Shown here piece after piece: positions 1 through 8,378 of a DNA stretch of 64,000 nucleotides. The stretch spans positions 1-64,000 of the forward strand of contig CAJUOT010000005.1 of the NCBI GenBank assembly GCA_910588135.1, in the 5' to 3' direction. Each line of letters starts with the position of its first letter. Within the stretch, counting starts at the first letter, position 1. The notes below the pieces were generated by a model. It had not been told where the DNA came from. It did no database searches and saw only the letters and a list, made by a program, of their open reading frames with translations. The position numbers and the translations under genes are program-made. This DNA is from an uncultured Oscillospiraceae bacterium (lineage in GTDB: Bacteria > Bacillota > Clostridia > Oscillospirales > Oscillospiraceae).

Positions 1-1055
1 TCACCATCAACCTGTCCAAGCCGGAGAAGGACCCCAAGGCCATCGCGGCGGCCAAGAACCTGCCCGCCTCCGCCTATCCCCGGTGCCAGCTGTGCGCGGA
101 GAATGAGGGCTACGCGGGGAGGGTGAACCATCCGGCGCGGCAAAACCACCGTATCGTGCCCATCACCATCAACGGCTCGCCCTGGTTCCTCCAGTATTCC
201 CCCTATGTCTACTACAACGAGCACTGCATCTGCCTGAACAGCGTCCACACCCCCATGAAGATCGACCGGGCCTGCTTCTCCAAGCTGCTGGACTTTGTGG
301 GCCAGTTCCCCCACTACTTCGTGGGCTCCAACGCCGACCTGCCCATCGTGGGCGGGTCTATTCTGGCCCACGACCACTTCCAGGGCGGGCGGTACGAGTT
401 CGCCATGGCCAAGGCCCCGGTGGAGACGGCTTTCACCTTCCCCGGCTTCGGGGATGTGGCGGCGGGCATCGTGAAGTGGCCCATGTCGGTGGTGCGCCTC
501 GCCTGTGAGAATCCGGACCGGCTGGTGGAGCTGGCGGACAAAATCCTCGCCGCCTGGCGGGGGTACACCGACAAGAAGGCGTTTATTTTCGCTGAGACGG
601 ACGGCGAACCCCACAACACCATCACCCCCATCGCGCGGAAGCGGGACGGGAAGTTCGAACTGGACCTGGTACTGCGCAACAACATCACCACCGAGGAGCA
701 CCCCCTGGGGGTCTATCACCCCCACGCCGAGCTGCACCACATCAAGAAAGAGAACATTGGCCTCATTGAGGTGATGGGCCTTGCGGTGCTCCCCGCCCGG
801 CTGAAGGAGGAGCTGGCCGCGGTGGCGGACGCCCTGGTCAAGGGGGCTGACCTGCGCGCCAGCGAGCTGACGGAGAAGCACGCCGATTGGGCGGAGGGCT
901 TCGCCAAAAGCTGCGCCATCACGGCGGACAACGCCCTGGACATCGTGAAGAGAGAGACGGGGCTGGTGTTTGCCGAGGTATTGGAGCACGCGGGGGTCTA
1001 TGCCCGCAACCCGGAGGGGAAGGACGCATTTTTGCGGTTCCTGAACACAATATAA
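1..1055 (+). CDS. galT: UDP-glucose--hexose-1-phosphate uridylyltransferase, class II (5' truncated by window)
   Basis: Leloir-pathway enzyme that moves UMP between UDP-glucose and galactose-1-phosphate in the cytoplasm. The reading frame is open from base 3, so the N-terminus lies outside the window; the GTG at 123 is internal because coding-quality sequence (CQLCAENEGYAGR) precedes it. Visible family signs are CQLC, the AHDHFQGG histidine block, and the Firmicutes-type (class II) continuation ending in a motif-rich C-terminus. A strong terminator follows the stop directly. No galK or galE is visible, so its operon partners would be upstream of the window. The assignment to the class II family rests on recognised motifs rather than an alignment. 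Confidence 0.93.
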   Translation, partial: TINLSKPEKDPKAIAAAKNLPASAYPRCQLCAENEGYAGRVNHPARQNHRIVPITINGSPWFLQYSPYVYYNEHCICLNSVHTPMKIDRACFSKLLDFVGQFPHYFVGSNADLPIVGGSILAHDHFQGGRYEFAMAKAPVETAFTFPGFGDVAAGIVKWPMSVVRLACENPDRLVELADKILAAWRGYTDKKAFIFAETDGEPHNTITPIARKRDGKFELDLVLRNNITTEEHPLGVYHPHAELHHIKKENIGLIEVMGLAVLPARLKEELAAVADALVKGADLRASELTEKHADWAEGFAKSCAITADNALDIVKRETGLVFAEVLEHAGVYARNPEGKDAFLRFLNTI

Positions 1056-1060
1056 GGTGA

Positions 1061-1095
1061 ATCCGCCCCCGGCTTGTGCCGGGGGCGGATTTTTT
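1061..1095 (+). terminator. Intrinsic terminator after galT
   Basis: A 13-bp perfect GC-rich stem (1061-1073 with 1078-1090) around a 4-base loop is followed by a run of six T. It begins 5 bases after the galT stop. Confidence 0.93.
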
Positions 1096-1124
1096 ACCAC
1101 AACCGAAAGTCAAACAAAGAGCAA

Positions 1125-1161
1125 GAAAAAAGACCTCAAATCCTGTGATTTGAAGTCTTTT
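1125..1161 (-). terminator. Intrinsic terminator of tRNA-Ala
   Basis: Read on the minus strand, a 13-bp stem with one G-U type mismatch (1147-1159 with 1130-1142) is followed by a T-run (the A-run at 1125-1130 on the plus strand). It lies about 25 bases beyond the tRNA 3' end. Confidence 0.85.
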
Positions 1162-1185
1162 CCCTAACACGGTTCCCATGTTTCC

Positions 1186-1261
<76 letters not shown>

Positions 1262-1293
1262 ATATTTGCCGCGCCTTGTTCAGCGCAAGATAG

Positions 1294-1322
1294 ATAATAG
1301 CAGATACCTGGGGATTTGTCAA
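1294..1322 (-). promoter_or_regulatory. Sigma-A promoter of tRNA-Ala
   Basis: On the minus strand TTGACA (1322-1317) and TATTAT (1299-1294) are separated by 17 bases, about 33 bases before the mature tRNA 5' end. Confidence 0.88.
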
Positions 1323-1342
1323 CACTTTTTTCATGTTTTTTT

Positions 1343-1374
1343 GAAAAATCGCGTCCCCCGGCCGGGGGACGCGA
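1343..1374 (-). terminator. Intrinsic terminator of trkA-trkH
   Basis: An 11-bp perfect stem (1374-1364 with 1359-1349 on the minus strand) with GGCC in the loop is followed by five T. It sits just after the trkH stop. Confidence 0.93.
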
Positions 1375-1381
1375 CCGGCGG

Positions 1382-2824
1382 CTATGACCGCTTCCAGGCG
1401 CTGCCGCTGAACAGCACCAGGACGGGGTACATCTCCAGCCGCCCCAGGATCATGGCAAAGGACAGCACCAGCTTGCTCAGCACCGAGAAGGCGGCAAAAT
1501 TGCCCGCCGGACCCACCATGTCCAGGCCGGGCCCCACGTTGCTGATGCAGGTGATGACGGCGGTGAGGGTGGTGGTGAAGGAGAAGTTGTCCAGACCGAC
1601 CACCACCGCCATGCCGAACACCAGAAACAGATTGATGAGGAAGTAGCACTGGGTGGTGTGGAGGGTGCGCTCGGACAGGGGGGCGCCGTCCAGCCGGACC
1701 ACCGAGACGGACCTGGGGTGGATAATGGAGCGCACCTCCCGGTGGGCGGAACGGATCAGGATCAGAATGCGGCTGCACTTGATGCCGCCGCCGGTGGAGC
1801 CGGCGCAGGCGCCGATAAAGGTGAGCACCACCAGCAGCATTTTGGAAAACTCCGGCCACAGGTCATAGTTGGCGGAGGAGAACCCGGTGGTGGACACAAC
1901 GGACGAAACCTGAAACGCGGCGTAGCGCACGCAGTCTCCTACCGTGGCGTACACATCGCGGATGTTCCAGGCGATGGCGGCGACGGACACCGCAACCATG
2001 ATGAGGAAGAACCGCAGTTCATCGCTTTTCAGCGCCTGTTTCGCCCTGCCGGTGAGGATAAGGAAATAGACGGTGAAATTGACGGAGAACAGCAGCATGA
2101 ACACGGTGATAATGATCTCAATGGCCGGACTGCCAAAGGCGCCGACCGAGGCGTTCCGGCCGGAAAAACCGCCGGTGCCCGCGGTGGACATGGCGTGGGT
2201 GACGGCGTCGTACCAGTTCATGCCCGCCACCCGCAGCAGCAGGGCCTCCAGAACCGTGAGGGCCAGGTAGATGGAGTAGAGGATCTTGGAGGACTGGGAG
2301 GCCCGGGGCACCAGCTTGCTTTTCACCGGGCCGGGGCTCTCCGCACGGATGAGGAAGTTGGAGCTGATGCCCAGGAAGGGCAGCAGGGCGGCGGTGAGGA
2401 TGAGCACGCCCATCCCTCCCAGCCAGTGGGTGAAGGAGCGCCAGAACAGAAGCCCCATGGGCAGGCCTTCGATGGCGGTGAGGATGGTGGCCCCGGTGGT
2501 GGTAAAGCCGGAGATGGTCTCAAAAAAGCAGTCGATGTAAGGGCCGAACTGCCCGGAAAACCAGAAGGGCAGCGCCCCGAACGCCCCGAACAGCACCCAG
2601 ATCAGACCCACGGTGAAAAAGCCCTCCCGGGCAAAGAAGTCCTGGTGTTTGGGCTTGAGCAGGAACACCGGCACACAGGCGGCCGCCAGAATGATGAGGA
2701 TGGAGGACAGGAAGGGGAGGGGGCTTTCGCCATGGCCCAGGGCCACTCCCATGGGGACGAGCATGGCCGCCGCCTCAATGAACAGGGTAAAGCCGGTGAT
2801 GCGCAGCACCAGTTTGAAATTCAT
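1382..2824 (-). CDS. trkH: Trk-type potassium uptake channel subunit TrkH
   Basis: Membrane pore subunit of a Trk/Ktr K+ importer, 480 aa. About ten hydrophobic segments are interspersed with the four filter-like loops of the family (GFTTTGAT, GTGGFSG, STTGFSS, NVGPGLD), and a conserved STGGGIK segment follows the third. The ATG at 2824 is chosen over the upstream in-frame ATG at 2878 because the latter would place 18 codons inside trkA. The start lies 4 bases beyond the trkA stop, so the two are translationally coupled. It needs the TrkA regulator encoded directly upstream. This is the first of two K+ uptake systems in the window. Confidence 0.94.
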   Translation of the reverse strand: MNFKLVLRITGFTLFIEAAAMLVPMGVALGHGESPLPFLSSILIILAAACVPVFLLKPKHQDFFAREGFFTVGLIWVLFGAFGALPFWFSGQFGPYIDCFFETISGFTTTGATILTAIEGLPMGLLFWRSFTHWLGGMGVLILTAALLPFLGISSNFLIRAESPGPVKSKLVPRASQSSKILYSIYLALTVLEALLLRVAGMNWYDAVTHAMSTAGTGGFSGRNASVGAFGSPAIEIIITVFMLLFSVNFTVYFLILTGRAKQALKSDELRFFLIMVAVSVAAIAWNIRDVYATVGDCVRYAAFQVSSVVSTTGFSSANYDLWPEFSKMLLVVLTFIGACAGSTGGGIKCSRILILIRSAHREVRSIIHPRSVSVVRLDGAPLSERTLHTTQCYFLINLFLVFGMAVVVGLDNFSFTTTLTAVITCISNVGPGLDMVGPAGNFAAFSVLSKLVLSFAMILGRLEMYPVLVLFSGSAWKRS

Positions 2825-2828
2825 CCCA

Positions 2829-4211
2829 TCAGCCCCCCGCGCCCAGCCCGCCGTCGGCGTAAATATCGTTGAGGTCAAGGATGCCGCTGTCCCGGGCGAT
2901 GACGATCACGTCGTCCCCCTGCTCCAGACAGGTGGAACCCTCGGGGATAATGACCTTGCTGCCCCGGACGATGACGGCGATGAGCACACCCTGGCGCAGC
3001 TTGAGGTCCTTCAAGGGCACCTTGAGGTTCCGGGTGGCGGGGGAGACCAGGAATTCCATGGCCTCCGCCTTGCCCCCCGCGATGCGGTACAGGGCGTTCA
3101 TCACCGTGCCCTTGGAGTTCTGGAGGCCCCGGATAAACCGCAGAATCTGTCCCGCGGTGGCCTGCTTTGGGGACACCACCGACTCCACCCCGGCGGAGCG
3201 GGCGATGGCGGTGTAGTTCTGGCGGCTGGATTTTGCCACCACCTTGGACACCCCAGCCTGGTGGGCGTAGAGGGAGATGATGAGGTTGTCCTCGTCCCGG
3301 TCCGTGAGGGCGACAAAAGCGTCGCTGGCCGCCATGCGTTCCTCGGTGAGCAGCTCGGGGTCGGTGCCGTCCCCGTGGATGATGAGGGAGTGGGGGAACT
3401 CTTCCGCTAGCTCCCGGCATCGGTCCCCGCCCTTTTCCACCACCTTGCAGCTCATGCCCAGCCGTTCCAGCTGGACCAGCAGGTAAAAGGCGATCCGCCC
3501 TCCGCCGATGATGAACACGTCGCGGATGCGGTGGGTCTGCCGGCCCAGCAGCTTGAAAAACTGGTTGACGCCGTTGGGGGTGCCCGCCACGGATACCCGG
3601 TCCCCCGCGCTGATGAGGGACGCGCCGTTGGGGATGAACACCTCGTCCCCCCGCTCCACGGCGCAAAGCAGCATGGGCAGGCCCTGGAGCTTGGAGGAGA
3701 GGGAGGCCAGGGTGCGCCCCGCCAGAAAGTCCCCGTCCTGGACGGTGAAGGACACCAGCTCCACCCGGCCCCGGGCAAAAGAGTCGATCTTGGCCGCGTT
3801 GGGGAAGCGCAGCAGACGGGAGATCTCCACGGCGGCGGTGAGTTCAGGGTTGATGAGCATGGTGATGCCCAGGTCATTTTTCAGAGAGTCCAGCCCGCTG
3901 ACATACTCGGTGCCCCGGACGCGGGCCACGGTGTAGGGTACGCCGGTGTTGTGGGCGCAGTGGCAGCACAGCAGGTTGATCTCGTCGGAGCCGGTGGAGG
4001 CGATGACCACGTCGGCCTCCCTGGCCCCGGCCTCCAGCAGGGTGTCCCTGGATACGCAGTTTCCCTTGATGCACATCACATCCAGCTGGTTGGACAGCCG
4101 GTCCAGGGTGGGGCCGGACACGTCCACGATGATGACGCTGTGGCCTTCGCCGGCGAGGTGCTCGGCCAAGGTGGCGCCCACCTTGCCGGCGCCCGCGATG
4201 ATAATGGTCAA
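2829..4211 (-). CDS. trkA: Trk system potassium regulator TrkA
   Basis: Cytoplasmic NAD(H)-binding gating subunit for TrkH, 460 aa, with two tandem RCK modules. The first Rossmann motif is GAGKVGATLAEHL at residues 6-18; the second is GGGRIAFYLL near residue 235. Each is followed by a TrkA-C domain. The length matches full-size, duplicated TrkA rather than the half-size KtrA. The start is a TTG at 4211; the next upstream in-frame codons run into a stop and the family N-terminus (M-x-I-I-I-x-GAGKVG) begins here. First gene of the trkA-trkH operon, with its own promoter at 4273-4301. Confidence 0.94.
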   Translation of the reverse strand: MTIIIAGAGKVGATLAEHLAGEGHSVIIVDVSGPTLDRLSNQLDVMCIKGNCVSRDTLLEAGAREADVVIASTGSDEINLLCCHCAHNTGVPYTVARVRGTEYVSGLDSLKNDLGITMLINPELTAAVEISRLLRFPNAAKIDSFARGRVELVSFTVQDGDFLAGRTLASLSSKLQGLPMLLCAVERGDEVFIPNGASLISAGDRVSVAGTPNGVNQFFKLLGRQTHRIRDVFIIGGGRIAFYLLVQLERLGMSCKVVEKGGDRCRELAEEFPHSLIIHGDGTDPELLTEERMAASDAFVALTDRDEDNLIISLYAHQAGVSKVVAKSSRQNYTAIARSAGVESVVSPKQATAGQILRFIRGLQNSKGTVMNALYRIAGGKAEAMEFLVSPATRNLKVPLKDLKLRQGVLIAVIVRGSKVIIPEGSTCLEQGDDVIVIARDSGILDLNDIYADGGLGAGG

Positions 4212-4272
4212 ATCAAATCAGCTCATTTCCTAATCCTGTTGTCCCCGGGGGAAACAATGTGTAAACAGATGA

Positions 4273-4301
4273 ATTATACCACTGTTCTCCCGTGAGCGCA
4301 A
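4273..4301 (-). promoter_or_regulatory. Sigma-A promoter of trkA-trkH
   Basis: Minus strand: TTGCGC (4301-4296), 17-base spacer, TATAAT (4278-4273). Divergent from and almost abutting the alcohol dehydrogenase promoter. Confidence 0.8.
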
Positions 4302-4308
4302 TGGGGGA

Positions 4309-4337
4309 TTGAAGAATCAGGACAAAGCTGGTATGAT
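4309..4337 (+). promoter_or_regulatory. Sigma-A promoter of the alcohol dehydrogenase gene
   Basis: TTGAAG (4309-4314), 17-base spacer, TATGAT (4332-4337), 27 bases before the start codon. Confidence 0.75.
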
Positions 4338-4364
4338 GGTCAAAACGGGAAAGCGGGTGGTGGG

Positions 4365-5564
4365 ATGGACAGGCTGAACAGGATCGGGTGCAGGGTAGTT
4401 CAGGGGGCGTTCCGGCTGGCAATCCCCCTGCTGCCATACCGCCGGCCCCGTCAGGCGGCGGACGTGGCGGAACTGCCCGCCCTGCTGGGGGCGGCGGGGG
4501 CGGAGCGCGTGCTGGTGGTCACCAGCCCCAGCGTGGTCAAACTGGCGGGGACAGTCCGCCTGCTGGACGCGCTGGCCGGGGCGGGCATCGCCTGCGCGGT
4601 TTATGACAGGACCATCCCCAACCCCACCACAGACACGGTGGAGGAGGCGCTGGCCCTCTACCGGGAGGGGGAGTGTCAGGCCATCATCGGCGTCGGCGGA
4701 GGCTCCAGCCTGGACTGCGCCAAGGCGGTGGGGGTGCGGGTGGCCCGCCCCGGCAAGCCCCTGTCCAGGCTGGGTGGGGTGCTGAAAGTGCGCAAACGGC
4801 TGCCGCCTCTGGCCGCCGTTCCCACCACCGCCGGGACAGGGAGCGAGACCACCATCGCCGCCGTCATCACTGACGCCAAAACGCGGGACAAGTACGCCAT
4901 CAGCGACTTCCCGCTCATCCCGGACTACGCCGTGCTGGACCCGGAGATGACGGCAACCCTCCCGCCCCACCTCACCGCCTTCACCGGCATGGACGCCCTC
5001 ACCCACGCGGTGGAGGCGTTCCTTGGCTGCTCCACCACCGCCGGCACCCGGGAGGACGCCCTGGAAGCGGTGAGGCTCATCTTTGAGAACCTGGAAAAAG
5101 CATACCGGGACGGCAGCAACCTGGACGCGCGGCGGGCTATGCTGGAGGCGTCCTTTCGGGCGGGGTGCGCCTTCACCAAGTCCTATGTGGGCTATGTCCA
5201 CGCGGTGGCCCACTCTCTGGGCGGCGCGTACAATGTGGCCCACGGCTATGCCAACGCCGTCATCCTGCCGGTGGTGCTGCGGGCCTACGGCCCCGCCGTT
5301 TACCCGAAGCTGGCCCAATTGGCCCGGGCCGCCGGACTGCCGGCGCCGGACATGGATGTGCGGGAGGCGGCCCTGGCATTTATCGGCGGGATAGAGGGGC
5401 TGAACGCCCGGTGCGGCATCGGCACATCTGTCCCGGAGCTTCGCCGGGAAGATATCCCTGCCCTGGCCCGCCATGCCAGCCGGGAGGCCAATCCCCTGTA
5501 CCCGGTGCCGGTGCTCATGGACGCGGGGGAGCTGGCGCGGATCTATGAGCGCCTGCTGCCGTAA
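4365..5564 (+). CDS. Iron-containing (group III) alcohol dehydrogenase
   Basis: NAD(P)-dependent oxidoreductase of 399 aa. The nucleotide-binding motif GVGGGSSLDCAKA is near residue 110, PTTAGTGSE near 154, and the metal ligands sit in GMDALTHAVEAF (Asp, His, near 210) and HAVAHSLGGAYNVAHG (two His, near 280). Group III enzymes reduce or oxidise short-chain alcohols, aldehydes, butanol or 1,3-propanediol; the substrate cannot be read from sequence. The N-terminal 30 residues are basic and hydrophobic, slightly longer than in textbook members. It is a single-gene unit, divergent from trkA. No clear terminator follows. Confidence 0.92.
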   Translation: MDRLNRIGCRVVQGAFRLAIPLLPYRRPRQAADVAELPALLGAAGAERVLVVTSPSVVKLAGTVRLLDALAGAGIACAVYDRTIPNPTTDTVEEALALYREGECQAIIGVGGGSSLDCAKAVGVRVARPGKPLSRLGGVLKVRKRLPPLAAVPTTAGTGSETTIAAVITDAKTRDKYAISDFPLIPDYAVLDPEMTATLPPHLTAFTGMDALTHAVEAFLGCSTTAGTREDALEAVRLIFENLEKAYRDGSNLDARRAMLEASFRAGCAFTKSYVGYVHAVAHSLGGAYNVAHGYANAVILPVVLRAYGPAVYPKLAQLARAAGLPAPDMDVREAALAFIGGIEGLNARCGIGTSVPELRREDIPALARHASREANPLYPVPVLMDAGELARIYERLLP

Positions 5565-5633
5565 ACCGCCCGCCCGGGCCGGGGCGCACCCTGTCGGGGA
5601 GAGGGGAAAAAGAAGAAATTTTTGGAAATTTCC

Positions 5634-5662
5634 TTGACACAAGAAATATTTGGGAGTATACT
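5634..5662 (+). promoter_or_regulatory. Strong sigma-A promoter upstream of the structured leader and RpiR gene
   Basis: Consensus TTGACA (5634-5639), 17-base spacer, TATACT (5657-5662). Predicted start is near 5669, about 190 bases before the regulator's start codon. Confidence 0.92.
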
Positions 5663-5705
5663 CAAAGTAGAAAAGGGAAAGGTTTTTACTTTTGATTTTT
5701 GAATG

Positions 5706-5791
5706 AACGTCCAGGCCACGTGTACGACCCTATATGGCGGCAAAGACGCCGCCCAGTCAGGAGAGCACGGCGGCTGGGACGTTTGTTTTTT
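5706..5791 (+). ncRNA. Structured leader RNA ending in a U-tract (candidate attenuator or small RNA)
   Basis: The transcript from the promoter at 5634-5662 would fold into a long imperfect hairpin. AACGTCCAG (5706-5714) pairs with 5774-5783 with one bulge, and CGTG (5719-5722) pairs with CACG (5766-5769). Inside, a 6-bp GGCGGC/GCCGCC hairpin (5736-5741 with 5748-5753) stands in an asymmetric loop. The closing stem is followed by TTGTTTTTT. This could be a terminated small RNA of about 120 nt or a transcription attenuator of the RpiR gene. The strand 5754-5768 recalls a cobalamin B12 box but the rest of that riboswitch is absent, and I could not assign it to a known class. Confidence 0.5.
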
Positions 5792-5861
5792 AGGTGTCCG
5801 TCAGGCAGGACGGAGAGGCGCGCCCGGGCGGCTGGGGCGCGGAGCGGAGAGGAGAAGGGCT

Positions 5862-6716
5862 ATGAAAAGCGCGCTGCTGGGGTTGAAAGAGAGCCGGGAC
5901 GAAATGAGCGCCACAGAGCGGTCTGTTGCGGACTACCTGCTGTGCCACCAGGGAGAGGCCATGGGCCTGTCCATCCACCAGCTGGCGGAGAGGACCTTTA
6001 CGTCCCCGTCCACCGTCATCCGGATGTGCCAGCGCATGGGCTTCAAGGGCTACAAGGAATTCCGTCAGGCCGTGACCTGCGAGGTGGCGGTGCGCCGCCT
6101 AAACCAGGGGGAGGAGCGCAGGGAGATCACCCGGTCGGACAGCCTGGACGACATTGTGGACAAGATCACCTATCAGAACATCATGTCCCTGGAGGACACC
6201 AAGAGCCTCATCGACGTGGGCACCCTCCGGGCCTGCGTGGACCTGATGAGGGGGGCCCGGACGGTGCTGCTGTTCGGGGTGGGGGCGCCGCTGTGCGCCG
6301 CGCAGGACCTGGACCTGAGGCTTCTGCGGCTGAACAAGCCCTGTGTGGTGAGCGACGGCTGGCCCGCCCAGCTGCGTCAGGCCAAAAGCGCCTGTGAGGA
6401 AGACCTGGCCATCGTGCTGTCCGACTCCGGGGAGACGGCGGAGGTGGTGGAGTGCGTGAAAGCCCTGCGGGAGAAGCGCGCGCCCATCATCGCCATCACC
6501 CAGCGGGCGGAATCCACGGTTTCGGAGCTGTCCGACTACCAGCTGTATACCGGCGGCCGGGACACCGCCGCCGGCGGGGCCATTGGCACGCATATCTCCC
6601 AGCTCAACGTGGTGGATATCCTGTTCACCGCCTATGCCAACGGCGGGTCTGAGCCCCGCCTGAACGAGCGGCCCCGGCCCCGCGCCGCTGCGGCGTGCAA
6701 GCTGGGGACGGCGTGA
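5862..6716 (+). CDS. MurR/RpiR family transcriptional regulator
   Basis: Sugar-phosphate-responsive DNA-binding protein, 284 aa. The N-terminal helix-turn-helix domain (residues 1-77) contains the family segment AERTFTSPSTVIRMCQRMG; a SIS sugar-isomerase domain (about 115-250) contains LLFGVGAP and SDSGETAEVVECVK. The ATG at 5862 is chosen because AGGAGAAGG precedes it at good distance and homology begins there; upstream in-frame codons run through the leader RNA. The last 25 residues are basic and proline-rich. Such regulators bind phosphosugars through SIS; no sugar gene is adjacent, so its target is unknown. Regulation may act through the leader RNA. Confidence 0.9.
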   Translation: MKSALLGLKESRDEMSATERSVADYLLCHQGEAMGLSIHQLAERTFTSPSTVIRMCQRMGFKGYKEFRQAVTCEVAVRRLNQGEERREITRSDSLDDIVDKITYQNIMSLEDTKSLIDVGTLRACVDLMRGARTVLLFGVGAPLCAAQDLDLRLLRLNKPCVVSDGWPAQLRQAKSACEEDLAIVLSDSGETAEVVECVKALREKRAPIIAITQRAESTVSELSDYQLYTGGRDTAAGGAIGTHISQLNVVDILFTAYANGGSEPRLNERPRPRAAAACKLGTA

Positions 6717-6735
6717 GCGACCAGCCCAAACGAAA

Positions 6736-6761
6736 GGCGCGGCCTGCGGCCGCGTCTTTTT
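6736..6761 (+). terminator. Intrinsic terminator after the RpiR gene
   Basis: A 9-bp GC-rich stem (6736-6744 with 6748-6756, one G-U pair) with a 3-base loop is followed by TTTTT. Confidence 0.88.
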
Positions 6762-6896
6762 GCGTCTGAATCAGGATGTCCATGCCCTGCGCGCGGGCCA
6801 GCGCGGCAAAATTTTTCAGGAGGGGCGTCATATCGGGCTCCGAATCCTGTCTTATTCCACGAAGGCCTTTGCAGACACGGAGAAAGGGGGAGAGAG

Positions 6897-7454
6897 ATGG
6901 ACGACGCACAGATCGTGGAGCTGTACTGGCGGCGGGACGAGGCGGCTGTCAGCGAGACAGCGGAGAAATACGGCGCGCTGTGCCGGAGTGTGGCGCGAAA
7001 TATTCTGGAGACGGACGAAGACGCGGAGGAGTGCGTCAACGACGCGCTGCATCGTGCGTGGGACGCCATCCCGCCCCTGTGCCCGGAACGGCTGGGGGCG
7101 TGGCTGGGCAAGGTGACCCGCAACCTGGCGCTGAACCGCTGGAACGAGAGCCGCGCCCAGAAGCGGTACGCCGGCATGGCCGCCCTGCTGGACGAGCTGG
7201 CGGACTGCGTCCCCGCGCCGGGGGGTGTGGAGCGGGAGTGGGAGGACAGGGAGCTGTCCGCCGCCATCGACCGGTGGCTGCGCTCCCTGACGCGGACCGA
7301 CCGGGTGCTGTTTGTCCGGCGGTACTGGTACGGCGAGGCGCTGCGGGGGCTGGCGGCAGAGCGGGGCGCATCCCCCAACCGGCTGGCCCAGAAGATGCTC
7401 CGCCTGCGGCGGAGCCTGAGAAACGCATTGGAAAAGGAGGGCTTTGCAATATGA
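6897..7454 (+). CDS. ECF-type RNA polymerase sigma factor
   Basis: Sigma-70 family protein of 185 aa with regions 2 and 4 only. Region 2 (about residues 22-88) carries DEDAEECVNDALHRAW and the DNA-melting segment ending LALNRWN; region 4 (about 120-180) ends in a helix-turn-helix, RGASPNRLAQKMLRLR. AAAGGGGGAGAG precedes the ATG. The gene overlaps the next by the ATGA motif, the usual arrangement of an ECF factor and its membrane anti-sigma partner. The stimulus is not evident. No classical promoter is visible upstream, which fits autoregulation by the ECF factor itself. Confidence 0.92.
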   Translation: MDDAQIVELYWRRDEAAVSETAEKYGALCRSVARNILETDEDAEECVNDALHRAWDAIPPLCPERLGAWLGKVTRNLALNRWNESRAQKRYAGMAALLDELADCVPAPGGVEREWEDRELSAAIDRWLRSLTRTDRVLFVRRYWYGEALRGLAAERGASPNRLAQKMLRLRRSLRNALEKEGFAI

Positions 7455-8377
7455 GGGAAGCACAGGCGTCACGGCTGTTTCGGGCTGTGACGGAGATTGG
7501 AGACGACCTGATTGAGGAGGCCGGGGCGGCCCGGATCCGCAAAAAAATACCTGAGTGGAAGCGGGAGCTGGTGGCTGGCCTGTGCCTGATCGCGCTGGCG
7601 GGCGCGGGAGTATGGCGCTGGTTGGGGCGGCTTGACCATCCAACCATGCCTGAAGTGCCGCCGGCCGCAGCAGACGGACCCATGCTGGGCGGCCCTGATG
7701 CCGACCCGGGCATGTGCGGCCCCGCCTGCGGCCCTGTACCCGGCGGGATCACACCTGAGCTGCGGGTGGGCGGCACACTGTACCAATACGCCGGAATGTC
7801 GGCAAGGCTTTTCCTGGACCCCGGCGGCTCCTACAGCTTGATGGGAGACGGCTCCACCTATCTGCCGGAGGGCTACGAGCCCTGCGGCCGGATCAGCGGC
7901 ATAACCACGGAAGAGCCCGTGGAAGATTTTCAGCTCCGGGCCGGATTCGAGGCCGGCGGGACGGTGTTTGCCAGCGGGGAGCACCCCGCCGTGGTGTATG
8001 TCCTCTTATGCGCGGAGTGGACCGCCGAACAGGGCTCGTACGTCCGCTTTGTGTCAGACGAGCTGGGGGACAACGAGCTGCTGAGCTGGCAGGGACAGAT
8101 GTACCGCTTCAGCAGTGATTATGAGGCCTGCGAACTTCTGGAGGAACTGCCCGCAGGCTGTGAGCTGGCGGGTACGCTGCGTTTTGTGGGGAAGGATTCC
8201 GTCCCGGCGGGGGACCTGGAGACCAACCGCCGGGGGGACAACTACGCAAAGCCCACCGATGGCCGGGAGGTATACGTCCTCCCCGGCGACAGCAGTGTGT
8301 TATACGTTTACGAGCACCACTACTGGGCGGGGGGGGACTACCCCGCGTGGCGGGCGTGCCACCTGTGGGAGCGGTGA
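7451..8377 (+). CDS. Membrane-anchored protein, probable anti-sigma factor of the upstream ECF sigma
   Basis: A 308-aa protein with a short cytoplasmic N-terminus (residues 1-37, including EIGDDLIEEAG, a motif common in clostridial sigma partners), one membrane segment (about 39-58) and an extracellular domain of about 250 residues rich in Gly, Pro, Tyr and acidic residues. No HxxxCxxC zinc anti-sigma motif is present. Role as anti-sigma factor is inferred from topology and from the 4-base overlap with the sigma gene. The extracellular part contains no domain I recognise. The start at 7451 is fixed by the ATGA overlap. A bidirectional terminator follows 1 base after the stop. Confidence 0.7.
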   Translation: MREAQASRLFRAVTEIGDDLIEEAGAARIRKKIPEWKRELVAGLCLIALAGAGVWRWLGRLDHPTMPEVPPAAADGPMLGGPDADPGMCGPACGPVPGGITPELRVGGTLYQYAGMSARLFLDPGGSYSLMGDGSTYLPEGYEPCGRISGITTEEPVEDFQLRAGFEAGGTVFASGEHPAVVYVLLCAEWTAEQGSYVRFVSDELGDNELLSWQGQMYRFSSDYEACELLEELPAGCELAGTLRFVGKDSVPAGDLETNRRGDNYAKPTDGREVYVLPGDSSVLYVYEHHYWAGGDYPAWRACHLWER

Positions 8378-8378
8378 T

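Noticed and set aside
1658..2872. Long plus-strand frame opposite trkH, and similar long frames opposite asnS, GH94, PrkC and MBOAT
   Set aside because: These mirror the high-GC third-position bias of the real genes; they are Gly/Ala/His/Arg-rich, lack ribosome sites and cover known genes on the other strand.
5754..5775. Cobalamin riboswitch (B12-box-like AGTCAGGAGA) in the RpiR leader
   Set aside because: The other conserved blocks of cobalamin riboswitches are missing and the region is only about 80 nt, so I report it as an unassigned structured RNA.
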